Source: Glaciihabitans sp. INWT7 (GTDB lineage: Bacteria > Actinomycetota > Actinomycetes > Actinomycetales > Microbacteriaceae). From it: a DNA stretch of 64,000 bases. The translations under genes were made by a program, and so were the position numbers. The stretch's first letter is position 1, and each line of letters opens with the position of its first letter. The stretch lies in the NCBI RefSeq assembly GCF_014217685.1, contig NZ_CP043653.1:1120419-1184418 (forward strand), read 5' to 3'. The notes beneath the pieces were generated by a model that had not been told where the DNA came from, did no database searches, and was given only the letters and a program-made list of their open reading frames with translations. Below, piece after piece: positions 7,197 to 15,362 of this stretch.

Positions 7197-9172
7197 GCGA
7201 CTCGAAAGTCACGCGCACCCCCAACCGACCCCCGATGGGGCGCGGCCCCGGCGGCGGCGGACCCTTCGGCGGAGCGGGTCTTCCGGTCGAGAAGTCGCTG
7301 AACTTCGGCCCCTCAGCCAAGCGGCTCGTCGGCAGACTTCGTCCGGAGTCGATGCGGATCGCGGTGGTGACCGTGCTCACGGTCGTCAGTGTGTTCCTCA
7401 CTGTTCTCGGACCGCGACTGCTCGGCGAGGCGATCAACCTCGTATTCGACGGCTTCATCTCAGCGAAGCTCCCGGCCGGGTCGACAAAGGCCGAGATCAT
7501 CGCCGGTCTTCGCGCCTCCGGCAACACCGCGCAAGCGGACCTGCTGAGCGGCATGGATCTCACCCCCGGCGTCGGAATCGACTTCAGCGCGATCAGCCGC
7601 ATCCTGATGATGCTGCTCGCGTTCTACCTGCTGGCTGCGGTCTTCGGATACCTGCAGGGGCTCGTGCTCAACGGAGTGGTACAGCGCACGGTCTACCGCC
7701 TCCGCTCAGAGGTGGAGGAGAAGATCAACAGCCTGCCGCTCTCCTACTTCGACCGGATGCAGCGCGGGGAACTGCTCAGTCGGGTGACTAACGACATCGA
7801 CAACATCTCGCAGAGCCTCCAGCAGACCCTGAGTCAGCTGCTCACCTCGCTGCTGACCGTGGTGGGTGTGCTGGTGATGATGTTCCTGCTCTCTCCCGTG
7901 CTCGCGCTGATCGCGCTCGTCACGATCCCCCTCACCCTTGTCATCACCAAGATGATCGCGGGCCGGTCGCAGAAGCTCTTCGTCGCCCAGTGGAAGCACA
8001 CCGGGGAGCTCAACGGGCAGATCGAGGAGACCTTCACCGGGCATTCCCTCGTGAAGGTCTTCGGCCGGCAGCGTGAGGTGGAGCAGCGCTTCGATCTGAA
8101 GAACGAGGAGTTGTTCGCCGCCAGTTTCGGCGCCCAGTTCGTCAGCGGCATCATCATGCCCGCCATGATGTTCGTCGGCAACCTCGTCTATGTGGCGATC
8201 GCCGTGGTCGGCGGACTGTTCGTGGCCGCCGGCAGCATGGGTCTCGGCGACGTTACCGCGTTCATCCAATACTCCCGGCAGTTCACCCAGCCCCTCACTC
8301 AGCTCGGGAGCATGGCCAACCTGCTGCAGTCCGGCGTCGCCTCCGCCGAGCGGGTCTTCGAGTTGCTCGATGCCGAGCAGCAGTCAGCGGATCCCGCCAT
8401 CGCGCAGACCCCCGGCGCGACCACTCCCGGCCGGCTCGCCTTCGAAGACGTGTCTTTCCGGTACAGCGCCGACAAGCCGCTCATCGAACACCTCTGTCTC
8501 ACCGCCGAACCCGGTCAGACGATCGCGATCGTCGGCCCGACCGGTGCGGGCAAGACCACACTCGTCAACCTGATGATGCGCTTCTATGAGCTCGACGGCG
8601 GTCGCATCACCCTCGACGGGGTGGACACGGCCTCGATGACGCGCGACGATCTCCGGTCGCGCATGGGGATGGTGCTTCAGGACACCTGGCTGTTCGGCGG
8701 CACGATTCGCGACAACATCGCCTATGGCAAGCCGGGGGCGAGCGAGGAGGAGATCCTTGCGGCGGCACGATCCACCTATGTCGACCGTTTCGTGCACTCA
8801 CTTCCCGACGGGTACGACACGGTGCTGGATGATGAGGCCTCGAATGTGAGCGCGGGAGAGAAGCAGTTGCTCACGATCGCCCGAGCATTCCTCGCCCGGC
8901 CGAGCGTGCTCATCCTCGATGAGGCCACGAGCTCGGTCGACACCCGAACCGAGCTGCTGGTGCAACAGGCGATGAGCGCCCTGCGCACCGATCGCACGAG
9001 CTTCGTCATCGCTCATCGGCTGTCCACCATCCGGGACGCAGACCTGATCCTGGTGATGGAGGCCGGAAGCATCGTGGAACAGGGCACGCATTCCGAGCTG
9101 CTCGCCAGCGAGGGAGCGTATTTCCGCCTCTACAACTCCCAGTTCGCCGAGCCGGCAGTCGAAGAGGTCTAG
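7193..9172 (+). CDS. ABC exporter half-transporter with catalytic Walker B
   Basis: Partner subunit of the preceding exporter half, 659 residues. It has a Gly/Pro-rich amino end (about 30 residues) before the first membrane helix, and an extended segment between helices 1 and 2 (roughly residues 80-130). The ATPase domain shows Walker A GPTGAGKTT, Walker B LILDEATSSVD with the catalytic Glu, and switch AHRLST, but its signature loop is NVSAGEKQ instead of LSGGQ. The good Walker B of this subunit and the good signature of the other are the pair that forms the one active site, so the two genes encode an obligate heterodimer. ATGA overlap with the upstream gene; its end overlaps the convergent gene's stop by 4 bp. 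Confidence 0.93.
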   Translation: MSDSKVTRTPNRPPMGRGPGGGGPFGGAGLPVEKSLNFGPSAKRLVGRLRPESMRIAVVTVLTVVSVFLTVLGPRLLGEAINLVFDGFISAKLPAGSTKAEIIAGLRASGNTAQADLLSGMDLTPGVGIDFSAISRILMMLLAFYLLAAVFGYLQGLVLNGVVQRTVYRLRSEVEEKINSLPLSYFDRMQRGELLSRVTNDIDNISQSLQQTLSQLLTSLLTVVGVLVMMFLLSPVLALIALVTIPLTLVITKMIAGRSQKLFVAQWKHTGELNGQIEETFTGHSLVKVFGRQREVEQRFDLKNEELFAASFGAQFVSGIIMPAMMFVGNLVYVAIAVVGGLFVAAGSMGLGDVTAFIQYSRQFTQPLTQLGSMANLLQSGVASAERVFELLDAEQQSADPAIAQTPGATTPGRLAFEDVSFRYSADKPLIEHLCLTAEPGQTIAIVGPTGAGKTTLVNLMMRFYELDGGRITLDGVDTASMTRDDLRSRMGMVLQDTWLFGGTIRDNIAYGKPGASEEEILAAARSTYVDRFVHSLPDGYDTVLDDEASNVSAGEKQLLTIARAFLARPSVLILDEATSSVDTRTELLVQQAMSALRTDRTSFVIAHRLSTIRDADLILVMEAGSIVEQGTHSELLASEGAYFRLYNSQFAEPAVEEV

Positions 9173-10227
9173 CCTCCGGAACCGGTCGCGGGAACGGGCG
9201 TCGAGAGGGTGGTGCCCGGACCCTGGTTGAGGGCGCTGTTCAGTCCCGCCGTCTGCTCGGAGAGTGCCTTCAGCTCGTCGCGGTCCGCGTTGTACTCCGC
9301 GGTCTTCGCCAGGACATCCGCGTACTTCGCGTCGAGGGCGACCTGACGTGCATCGAGGGCGGCTTCGGCGAGATCGATCTGTCGGTTGGAGGTGAAGTCG
9401 GTCCGGGCGTTGAAGCGACGGATGTCGGCGTTCAGCTGGGCATATCCGCTCGTGTACGCGGCATACTCCGCATCGATCGTCGAGCGGAGGGAATCGAGGG
9501 AGGACGACAGAGCGATCGATCGATTCTCGAGATCGGTGAAGACGGCATCGGTCTTGACCTGCAGGGCGACGATGGCCTGCCGGTCACCGAGCCACTTCGC
9601 GTAGTGCGCCTCGAGCTCGGGGGAGATCGAGGCGATCTCGGTGCCGATTATCGAGTGCAGTTCGTTGTCGCGTTCGCCCGGTTCGTTCTTCGCGTAGTAC
9701 TCGAGTCTGGCCTGGAAGTCGGCATTCCCCGCGAGCTTCGCCGCCTCGTGTTCGAGCAAGGGCACGAGCTGCTGCTGCTGCGCGGTGTTGAGGCGATCCC
9801 AGACCGCATGGAGCATCTCGTGGGCGGCGACGACGTCGGTGAGCCCGAGTAGCCGGGGGTCGGTCACGGCGAAGAGGTGGATCGAACGGTTCCGAGGCAG
9901 GTAACAGCCCAGGATGCCGCTTCCCTCCTGGTTGCTCGCGCAACTGGAGGCGAAGGTCGTGGATGATTCGATCACCGGCTTGCTCGCGAGGAACTGGAAC
10001 CGGCCCTCCTCGGTGAGGTGAGACGAATCGATGAGCGCACTGACTTCTGCCGAGGGTCGGAAGGTCCAGACCGTGTACTGGTCGAGAAGGCGCTGGAAAC
10101 CGAGGAAGGCCAACACTCCGGCGGCCACGAGAATCAGGGCAAGCACGGTGGGGAGCACCCGCGCAAGACGCGAACGACGTCGAGGTGCCGAGGGCAGGGC
10201 GTAGGTGTCCTGGTCGAACAGCGTCAT
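9169..10227 (-). CDS. Membrane-anchored protein with HExxH motif, function unknown
   Basis: I do not recognise a named family. From ATG 10227 the protein has 352 residues: a basic cytoplasmic start, one membrane helix (about residues 24-44), then an extracytoplasmic domain with AHEMLH (H136, E137, H140), a typical zinc-metallopeptidase core, and Glu residues about 50 positions later that could supply a third ligand. Residues from about 215 to 335 are rich in Ala, Asp, Glu and Leu with heptad spacing and look like a long coiled coil. The end is Thr/Pro/Gly-rich. A GTG at 10260 is an alternative start, but ATG 10227 has a purine-rich ribosome site (CGGGGGATC). It runs as a single gene with its own promoter. 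A peptidase role is inference from the motif. Confidence 0.7.
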   Translation of the reverse strand: MTLFDQDTYALPSAPRRRSRLARVLPTVLALILVAAGVLAFLGFQRLLDQYTVWTFRPSAEVSALIDSSHLTEEGRFQFLASKPVIESSTTFASSCASNQEGSGILGCYLPRNRSIHLFAVTDPRLLGLTDVVAAHEMLHAVWDRLNTAQQQQLVPLLEHEAAKLAGNADFQARLEYYAKNEPGERDNELHSIIGTEIASISPELEAHYAKWLGDRQAIVALQVKTDAVFTDLENRSIALSSSLDSLRSTIDAEYAAYTSGYAQLNADIRRFNARTDFTSNRQIDLAEAALDARQVALDAKYADVLAKTAEYNADRDELKALSEQTAGLNSALNQGPGTTLSTPVPATGSGG

Positions 10228-10280
10228 GATCCCCCGATCGCTCGCCCGGGGACGGCTCACCGCTCTGGTCGGCTCCGAGA

Positions 10281-10310
10281 ATATTATCAGCGCTGTCGCC
10301 CACTGGTCAG
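10281..10310 (-). promoter_or_regulatory. Promoter of HExxH membrane protein gene
   Basis: On the minus strand CTGACC (10305-10310), a 16-bp spacer and GATAAT (10283-10288), with an overlapping TAATAT (10281-10286). It lies in the most AT-rich part of the 87-bp gap and leaves a leader of about 50 nt to ATG 10227. Confidence 0.5.
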
Positions 10311-10347
10311 TGCCCTGATCGAGGGGCGGCTCTAGGCCGTGCCCCGT

Positions 10348-11739
10348 TCAGTGGCCGGTGAGAGGAGCCATGAGGCGGGCGGCCAGCGATGCGCGGCCGG
10401 TCATCCGCTCTTCCGCATCGGCGATGTTCATCGCGGTCGTCCCGAGGTTCGCGCCGATGAAACGAAAGGGTTCCGGCTCCCACCGAGGGGAGTGGTGATT
10501 CACCCAGGGGAGTCGTGAGATCGGCGTATCGCAGTTCAGGATCAGGTCGGTGAGAGTGCGTCCGGCGAGATTGGTGGTGCTGAGCCCGTCACCGACGTAA
10601 CCGCCCGCCATGGCGATGCCGGTCGCGGGGTCGAGACCCGCTCCGGCGTGCCAGTCGCGGGGCACGCCGAGCGGACCGCCCCAGCGGTGCGTTATCGCCG
10701 CCTGGCGGGCGACGGGGAAGATGTCGCCGAGCGTGCGCTCCAGATGGTCGAACACTCCCGGTACGCGGTCGTATTCCGAGCGGATGCTGCTGCCCCAGTG
10801 GTACCGTGCACCCCGGCCCCCGAAGGCGAAACGGTTGTCTGCCGTGCGCTGGCCGTAGACGAGAAGGTGCCGGAAGTCCGCGAAGGTCTGGCCGTGCTCG
10901 ATGCCGATCTCGTCCCAGAGCTCATCGCTGAGCGGCTCGGTGGCGATCATGAGGGAATACAGCGGCAGCACCTGCCGATGGGTTTGCGCCAGGGATGCCG
11001 CATAGCCCTCGAGCGCGATGACGATGGTGGCGGCATCCACAGTCCCGTGGTCGGTGGTCACTCGCCCGGACCGCCAGGAGAGCACCTCGGTCCCTTCGTA
11101 GATCCGGACCCCGAGTCCCTCGACCACCTTCGCGAGCCCGCGAACCAGTTTCGCCGGCTGGAGTCTGGCACAGGCGGGGTCGAAGGTCGAGCCGAGCGCG
11201 CCTGTCGCCCCGCGCGGCGAGTGGGCGGCATCTCTCAACTGGAGGTCATCCACTCCCCACATCGCCGCCTCAGCGACCTCGTTCCGCGCTGCGACGAGCT
11301 GGGCGGCACCGCGCGCCAGGCTCACCGTGCCGCCCTTCACGAAGTCGCAGTCGATGCCCTCGGCAGAGGTCACCCGACCGACCTCGTCGACCGTGTCGAT
11401 CATCGCCTTGCGCATCGCCAGGGCCGCGGCACGACCGTGGCGCCGGGCGAGCGACGCGGTCGAGGCGGGGAACAGTGCGGAGCACCATCCGCCATTGCGG
11501 CCGGACGCTCCGAAGCCCGCGATGTGTTTCTCGAGCACCGCGATAGTGAGGCTCGGCTCCGCAGAAGCGAGGTAGTAGGCGGTCCAGAGTCCGGTGAGCC
11601 CGCCTCCCACGATGGCAACATCGACGCCGAGATCCCCGGGCAGCGCGGGGCGGGGCCGGAGCTCATCCGTCCCCGCCTCGCCACTACCGGCCGACGACAG
11701 GGAGTCGAACCAGAAACTCAGCGCGCGAAAGTCAGCCAT
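10348..11739 (-). CDS. FAD-dependent amine/amino acid oxidoreductase (DadA/PuuB type)
   Basis: A 463-residue flavoprotein of the D-amino-acid-dehydrogenase/gamma-glutamylputrescine-oxidase superfamily. The FAD-binding GxGxxG is DVAIVGGGLTGLWTAYYL (about residues 37-54), followed by EKHIAGFGASGRNGG, a hallmark of the PuuB/OrdL branch, and a second FAD contact near the end (AGGYVGDGLSTTNLAG). It lies 107 bp downstream of a class III aminotransferase on the same strand; with the Lrp regulator and a divergent aldehyde dehydrogenase this suggests oxidation of putrescine or a related amine. The exact substrate (free versus gamma-glutamylated amine) cannot be decided here. No gamma-glutamylputrescine synthetase is in the window. 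Confidence 0.85.
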   Translation of the reverse strand: MADFRALSFWFDSLSSAGSGEAGTDELRPRPALPGDLGVDVAIVGGGLTGLWTAYYLASAEPSLTIAVLEKHIAGFGASGRNGGWCSALFPASTASLARRHGRAAALAMRKAMIDTVDEVGRVTSAEGIDCDFVKGGTVSLARGAAQLVAARNEVAEAAMWGVDDLQLRDAAHSPRGATGALGSTFDPACARLQPAKLVRGLAKVVEGLGVRIYEGTEVLSWRSGRVTTDHGTVDAATIVIALEGYAASLAQTHRQVLPLYSLMIATEPLSDELWDEIGIEHGQTFADFRHLLVYGQRTADNRFAFGGRGARYHWGSSIRSEYDRVPGVFDHLERTLGDIFPVARQAAITHRWGGPLGVPRDWHAGAGLDPATGIAMAGGYVGDGLSTTNLAGRTLTDLILNCDTPISRLPWVNHHSPRWEPEPFRFIGANLGTTAMNIADAEERMTGRASLAARLMAPLTGH

Positions 11740-11846
11740 TGCTCATCACCAGGTCTTTCTCGGTGCCCCGATCGCGCCCCGGGCTCCTGTCGAATTCGGA
11801 CATCACAGGGGGTCGCCCCGGGGTCTCCGAGCTGCGCGGAATCGGG

Positions 11847-13277
11847 TTACAGCCGGGTCCAGGCCTCGGTGAGCACGCTCCGAAGTGTCTGCTCGATCTC
11901 GTCGAACTCCGGCTGGCCGATGGTGAGCGGCGGAGCCAGCTGGATCACCGGGTCTCCGCGGTCGTCCGCCCGGCAGTAGAGACCGGCGTCGAAGAGCGCC
12001 TTGGAGAGGAAGCCGCGAAGCAGGCGTTCCGACTCGTCGTCGTTGAAGGTCTCCTTGGTGACCTTGTCTTTCACCAGTTCGATGCCGAAGAAGTATCCGG
12101 CACCGCGCACGTCGCCGACAATGGGCAGGTCGTTCAGCTTCTCGAGCGTCGCCCGGAATGCGGGGGAGTTGAGCCGCACATTCTCGTTCAGCTTCTCCTC
12201 TTCGAAGATGTCGAGGTTCGCCAGTGCGACGGCTGCAGAGACCGGATGACCGCCGAAGGTGTAGCCGTGATAGAACGACGTGTTGCCGTGCTTGAACGGC
12301 TCGTAGATACGGTCACTGATGATGGTCGCGCCGATCGGCGAGTACCCGCTGGTCATCCCCTTGGCGCAGGTGATCATGTCGGGCACATAGTCGTAGGCGT
12401 CGCACGCGAAGAACTCGCCGATGCGGCCGAACGCGCAGATGACCTCATCCGAGACCAGGAGCACGTCGTACTGGTCGCAGATCTCCCGCACGCGCTTGAA
12501 ATAGCCGGGAGGCGGGGGGAAGCATCCGCCGGAGTTCTGTACCGGCTCGAGGAAGACGGCGGCCACGGTCTCCGGGCCTTCGAAGAGGATCATCTCCTCG
12601 ATGCGGTTGGCGGCCCACAGGCCGAAGGTCTCGAGATCCTCCGTGGGGGCACCCATCTCGGCGGCACGGTAGAAGTTGGTGTTCGGCACGCGGAAACCAC
12701 CGGGGGTCACCGGTTCGAACATCTCCTTCATCGCCGGGATGCCCGTGATCGCGAGGGCGCCCTGAGGAGTGCCGTGATAGGCGACGTTGCGCGAGATCAC
12801 CTTGTGCTTGGTGGGGCGACCCTGAAGCTTCCAGTAGTACTTGGCGAGCTTGAAGGCCGTCTCGACGGCCTCGCCGCCACCGGTCGAGAAGAACACGCGG
12901 TTGAGGTCGCCCGGAGCGTAGCTCGCGAGGCGGTCGGCGAGCTCGATCGCGCTCGGATGCGCATAGGACCAGAGGGGGAAGAAGGCGAGTTCCTCTGCCT
13001 GCTTCGCTGCCACCTCGGCCAGGCGACGGCGTCCGTGACCGGCGTTGACCACGAACAGGCCGCTCAGGCCGTCGAAGTACTTCTTGCCGGTGGAGTCCCA
13101 GATGTGGTGACCCTCGCCCTTGACGATGATCGGAACGCCCGGTCCGTCCTCCATGACGGACTGGCGGGAGAAGTGCATCCAGAGATGATCCTTCGCCTTC
13201 TGCTGAAGTTCGGCCTCGCTGAACTTCGAGGAGCCAACGGTCGAAGGGACGCTGTGCGTGATGCTGTCGATTGTCAT
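11847..13277 (-). CDS. Class III aminotransferase, putrescine/omega-amino acid type
   Basis: PLP-dependent aminotransferase of 476 residues. The PLP lysine sits in TCAKGMTSGYSPIGA; the acidic residue that binds the pyridine nitrogen is in VLLVSDEVICAFGR, and the family motif FFSTGGGEAVETAFKLA lies near residue 125. The sequence type (SYAHPSAIELADRLA, NVAYHGTPQGALAITG) matches the group of omega-amino acid:pyruvate and putrescine aminotransferases. I set the start at ATG 13277, which gives the usual length; the frame is open upstream only through the Lrp gene. It starts 5 bp after the Lrp gene stops and is followed by an FAD amine oxidase, so it is part of an amine-degradation operon likely controlled by that Lrp protein. 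Confidence 0.88.
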   Translation of the reverse strand: MTIDSITHSVPSTVGSSKFSEAELQQKAKDHLWMHFSRQSVMEDGPGVPIIVKGEGHHIWDSTGKKYFDGLSGLFVVNAGHGRRRLAEVAAKQAEELAFFPLWSYAHPSAIELADRLASYAPGDLNRVFFSTGGGEAVETAFKLAKYYWKLQGRPTKHKVISRNVAYHGTPQGALAITGIPAMKEMFEPVTPGGFRVPNTNFYRAAEMGAPTEDLETFGLWAANRIEEMILFEGPETVAAVFLEPVQNSGGCFPPPPGYFKRVREICDQYDVLLVSDEVICAFGRIGEFFACDAYDYVPDMITCAKGMTSGYSPIGATIISDRIYEPFKHGNTSFYHGYTFGGHPVSAAVALANLDIFEEEKLNENVRLNSPAFRATLEKLNDLPIVGDVRGAGYFFGIELVKDKVTKETFNDDESERLLRGFLSKALFDAGLYCRADDRGDPVIQLAPPLTIGQPEFDEIEQTLRSVLTEAWTRL

Positions 13278-13282
13278 TTTTC

Positions 13283-13750
13283 TTATCTCGTTCCCCAGTT
13301 GTAGAACTGCTTCTGCAGTCTCAAGTACACGAAAGTCTCGGTGGACTGCACGCCGGGGATCCCGCGGATCTCCTTGTTGAGCAGTTCGATCAGGTCTTCG
13401 TCGTTCTCGCAGACGACCTCGGCCAAGAGGTCGAAGCTGCCGGCGGTGAGCACGACGTAGTCGACGGCCGTGATGCGGCCGAGGGTCTCGGCGACCGTGG
13501 TGGTGTCTCCGGTCACGCGGATGCCGATCATCGCCTGGCGATAGAAGCCGAGCTGCATCGGGTCGGTGACGGCCACGACCTGCATGACGCCGGAATCGGT
13601 GAGCTTCTGCACGCGCTGGCGCACGGCAGCCTCGCTGAGCCCGACCGCCTTGCCGATCTCGGCATAGCTGCGCCGACCGTCGGCCTGCAACTGCTCGATG
13701 ATCGCCTTCGACACCTCGTCGAGGTGCATGGGCTTGGGTTTGGGGCTCAT
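13283..13750 (-). CDS. Lrp/AsnC family transcriptional regulator
   Basis: A 155-residue regulator. The amino-terminal helix-turn-helix (IIEQLQADGRRSYAEIGKAV, then LSEAAVRQRVQKL) is followed by the RAM ligand-binding domain, with GSFDLLAEVVCENDEDLIEL near residue 105 and VQSTETFVYLRLQKQ near the end. It is first in an operon with the aminotransferase and FAD oxidase and divergent from the aldehyde dehydrogenase, the usual layout of a local Lrp-type activator that senses the amine or a breakdown product. A CAGAAT box lies 6 nt before its ATG. Confidence 0.93.
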   Translation of the reverse strand: MSPKPKPMHLDEVSKAIIEQLQADGRRSYAEIGKAVGLSEAAVRQRVQKLTDSGVMQVVAVTDPMQLGFYRQAMIGIRVTGDTTTVAETLGRITAVDYVVLTAGSFDLLAEVVCENDEDLIELLNKEIRGIPGVQSTETFVYLRLQKQFYNWGTR

Positions 13751-13756
13751 GCCCTG

Positions 13757-13762
13757 ATTCTG
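13757..13762 (-). promoter_or_regulatory. -10-like box for Lrp-aminotransferase-oxidase operon
   Basis: CAGAAT on the minus strand, 6 nt before the ATG at 13750; same spacing as the other leaderless promoters here but with C in place of the first T. Confidence 0.45.
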
Positions 13763-13788
13763 TCAGTGCCATGGTCTTGTTACAAGTG

Positions 13789-13822
13789 AATCCGCATCCC
13801 TAAGGGTGTTTTGCTGCGGAAT
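13789..13822. promoter_or_regulatory. Inverted repeat in lrp-aldehyde dehydrogenase spacer
   Basis: AATCCGCA (13789-13796) and TGCGGAAT (13815-13822) pair with one mismatch around a central CCCTAAGGG palindrome (13798-13806). Lying in the 122-bp divergent spacer next to an Lrp gene, it is a candidate Lrp binding site. This assignment rests on position and symmetry only. Confidence 0.45.
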
Positions 13823-13860
13823 CGGTAGTCGACCACATGGTGCCCACTCCGGTCGCTCGC

Positions 13861-13866
13861 TATGTT
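13861..13866 (+). promoter_or_regulatory. -10 box for leaderless aldehyde dehydrogenase gene
   Basis: TATGTT, then 6 nt, then ATG at 13873. This favours ATG 13873 over the in-frame upstream ATG at 13837. Confidence 0.6.
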
Positions 13867-13872
13867 GGGACT

Positions 13873-15309
13873 ATGACGACCCCCCGGCTCCGCAACTTCA
13901 TCGACGGCGACTACGTGGAGGCGACGGGCGAGACGGCATTCGACCTGATCGATCCGGCGACCGAGCAGGTGTACGGCACCTCTCCGATATCCAGCGCGAC
14001 GGATGTCGACTCCGCCTACCGCGCGGCCGCGGCGGCGTTCGAGCAGTGGGGCGACACAACGCCGGGCGAACGACAGCTCGCCCTGTTCCGCATCGCCGAC
14101 GCGATGGAGGCGAACGCGGAGAAGTTCGCCGACCTCGAGTCGAAAGACACGGGCAAGCCGCGCGCGACGCTCGTGACCGACGAGATCATGCTGTCGGTCG
14201 ACCAGATCCGCTTCTTCGCCGGTGAAGCCCGACACCTGAGCGGTATGGCCTCCGGGGAATACCTCAAAGACCACACCTCGCAGATCCGCCGGGAGCCGAT
14301 CGGCGTGATCGGCCAGGTCACCCCGTGGAACTACCCGCTCAACATGGCGGTGTGGAAGTTCGCTCCGGCGCTCGCCGCGGGCAACACCACGGTGCTGAAA
14401 CCCTCGGACACGACCCCCTCGGCCACCCTCTTCCTCGCCGAGATCGCTGCGGAATTCCTGCCGCGAGGGGTGCTCAATGTCATCACCGGCGACCGGACCA
14501 CCGGGGGAGCGATGATCGATCACAAGACCCCGCAGATGGTGTCGATCACCGGATCTGTGCGTGCCGGCATGGAGGTCGCGCGGGCCGCCGCCGTCGATCT
14601 CAAGCGCGTGCACCTCGAACTCGGAGGCAAAGCGCCGGTCATCGTGTTCGACGACGCCGACATCGAATCCGCGGTGGAGGGTATCGTCGGCGCCGGGTAT
14701 TTCAACGCCGGCCAGGACTGCACGGCCGCGACCCGCGTGCTGGTGCAGGCGGGCATCCACGATGAATTCGTCGCCGCTCTTGCCGCCTATGCCCGTCAGA
14801 ATGCGAAGACGGGGCTGCCCGACGATCCTGCGGCCTTCTTCGGGCCGGTGAACAACGCCAACCAACTCGCCCAGGTCGAGGGATTCATCGACCGCCTGCC
14901 CGACAATGCGACGATCGAGCTCGGTGGGCGTCGGCAGGGCACCACCGGATACTTCCACGAGGCAACCATCGTCTCGGGACTGAACCAGACGGACGACGCG
15001 GTGCAGAACGAGATCTTCGGGCCGGTCATCACCGTGCAGAAGTTCACCGACGAGGCCCAGGCCCTGGAGTGGGCGAACGGCGTGCAATACGGCCTCGCCT
15101 CGAGCGTGTGGACCCAGAATCACGGTCGGGCGATGCGCTGTGCGAAGCGCCTCGACTTCGGCTGCGTGTGGATCAACACCCACATCCCGATCGTCGCGGA
15201 GATGCCCCACGGCGGTTTCAAGCACTCGGGTTACGGCAAGGACCTCTCGAGCTACGGATTCGAGGACTACACCCGGATCAAGCACGTCATGAGCTACATC
15301 GGTCGCTGA
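13873..15309 (+). CDS. Aldehyde dehydrogenase, probably aminobutyraldehyde type
   Basis: NAD(P)-dependent aldehyde dehydrogenase of 478 residues from ATG 13873. Catalytic residues are visible: Glu in HLELGGKAP (about residue 250) and Cys in FNAGQDCTAATR (about 284); the motif GVIGQVTPWNYPLNMAVWK and the NIFGPV-equivalent NEIFGPVITV are also present. The end HGGFKHSGYGKDLSSYG is typical of gamma-aminobutyraldehyde and betaine aldehyde dehydrogenases. The divergent Lrp-aminotransferase-oxidase operon would produce such an aldehyde from putrescine, so oxidation of 4-aminobutyraldehyde to GABA is the most likely role; gabT at 42.5-43.9 kb could take GABA further. Confidence 0.92.
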   Translation: MTTPRLRNFIDGDYVEATGETAFDLIDPATEQVYGTSPISSATDVDSAYRAAAAAFEQWGDTTPGERQLALFRIADAMEANAEKFADLESKDTGKPRATLVTDEIMLSVDQIRFFAGEARHLSGMASGEYLKDHTSQIRREPIGVIGQVTPWNYPLNMAVWKFAPALAAGNTTVLKPSDTTPSATLFLAEIAAEFLPRGVLNVITGDRTTGGAMIDHKTPQMVSITGSVRAGMEVARAAAVDLKRVHLELGGKAPVIVFDDADIESAVEGIVGAGYFNAGQDCTAATRVLVQAGIHDEFVAALAAYARQNAKTGLPDDPAAFFGPVNNANQLAQVEGFIDRLPDNATIELGGRRQGTTGYFHEATIVSGLNQTDDAVQNEIFGPVITVQKFTDEAQALEWANGVQYGLASSVWTQNHGRAMRCAKRLDFGCVWINTHIPIVAEMPHGGFKHSGYGKDLSSYGFEDYTRIKHVMSYIGR

Positions 15310-15349
15310 GGTCACGGGCCGAAACTGGGCACACCTCCCACCCGCGGGA

Positions 15350-15355
15350 CAGAAT
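15350..15355 (+). promoter_or_regulatory. -10-like box before FHA gene
   Basis: CAGAAT, 7 nt before ATG 15363. It favours that start over the in-frame ATG at 15354, which it overlaps, and would be the entry promoter of the 18-kb locus. Confidence 0.4.
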
Positions 15356-15362
15356 GGTCAGT

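Noticed and set aside
13780-15315. 511-codon minus-strand frame over the aldehyde dehydrogenase
   Set aside because: Antisense shadow; the plus strand carries the catalytic Cys and Glu motifs.
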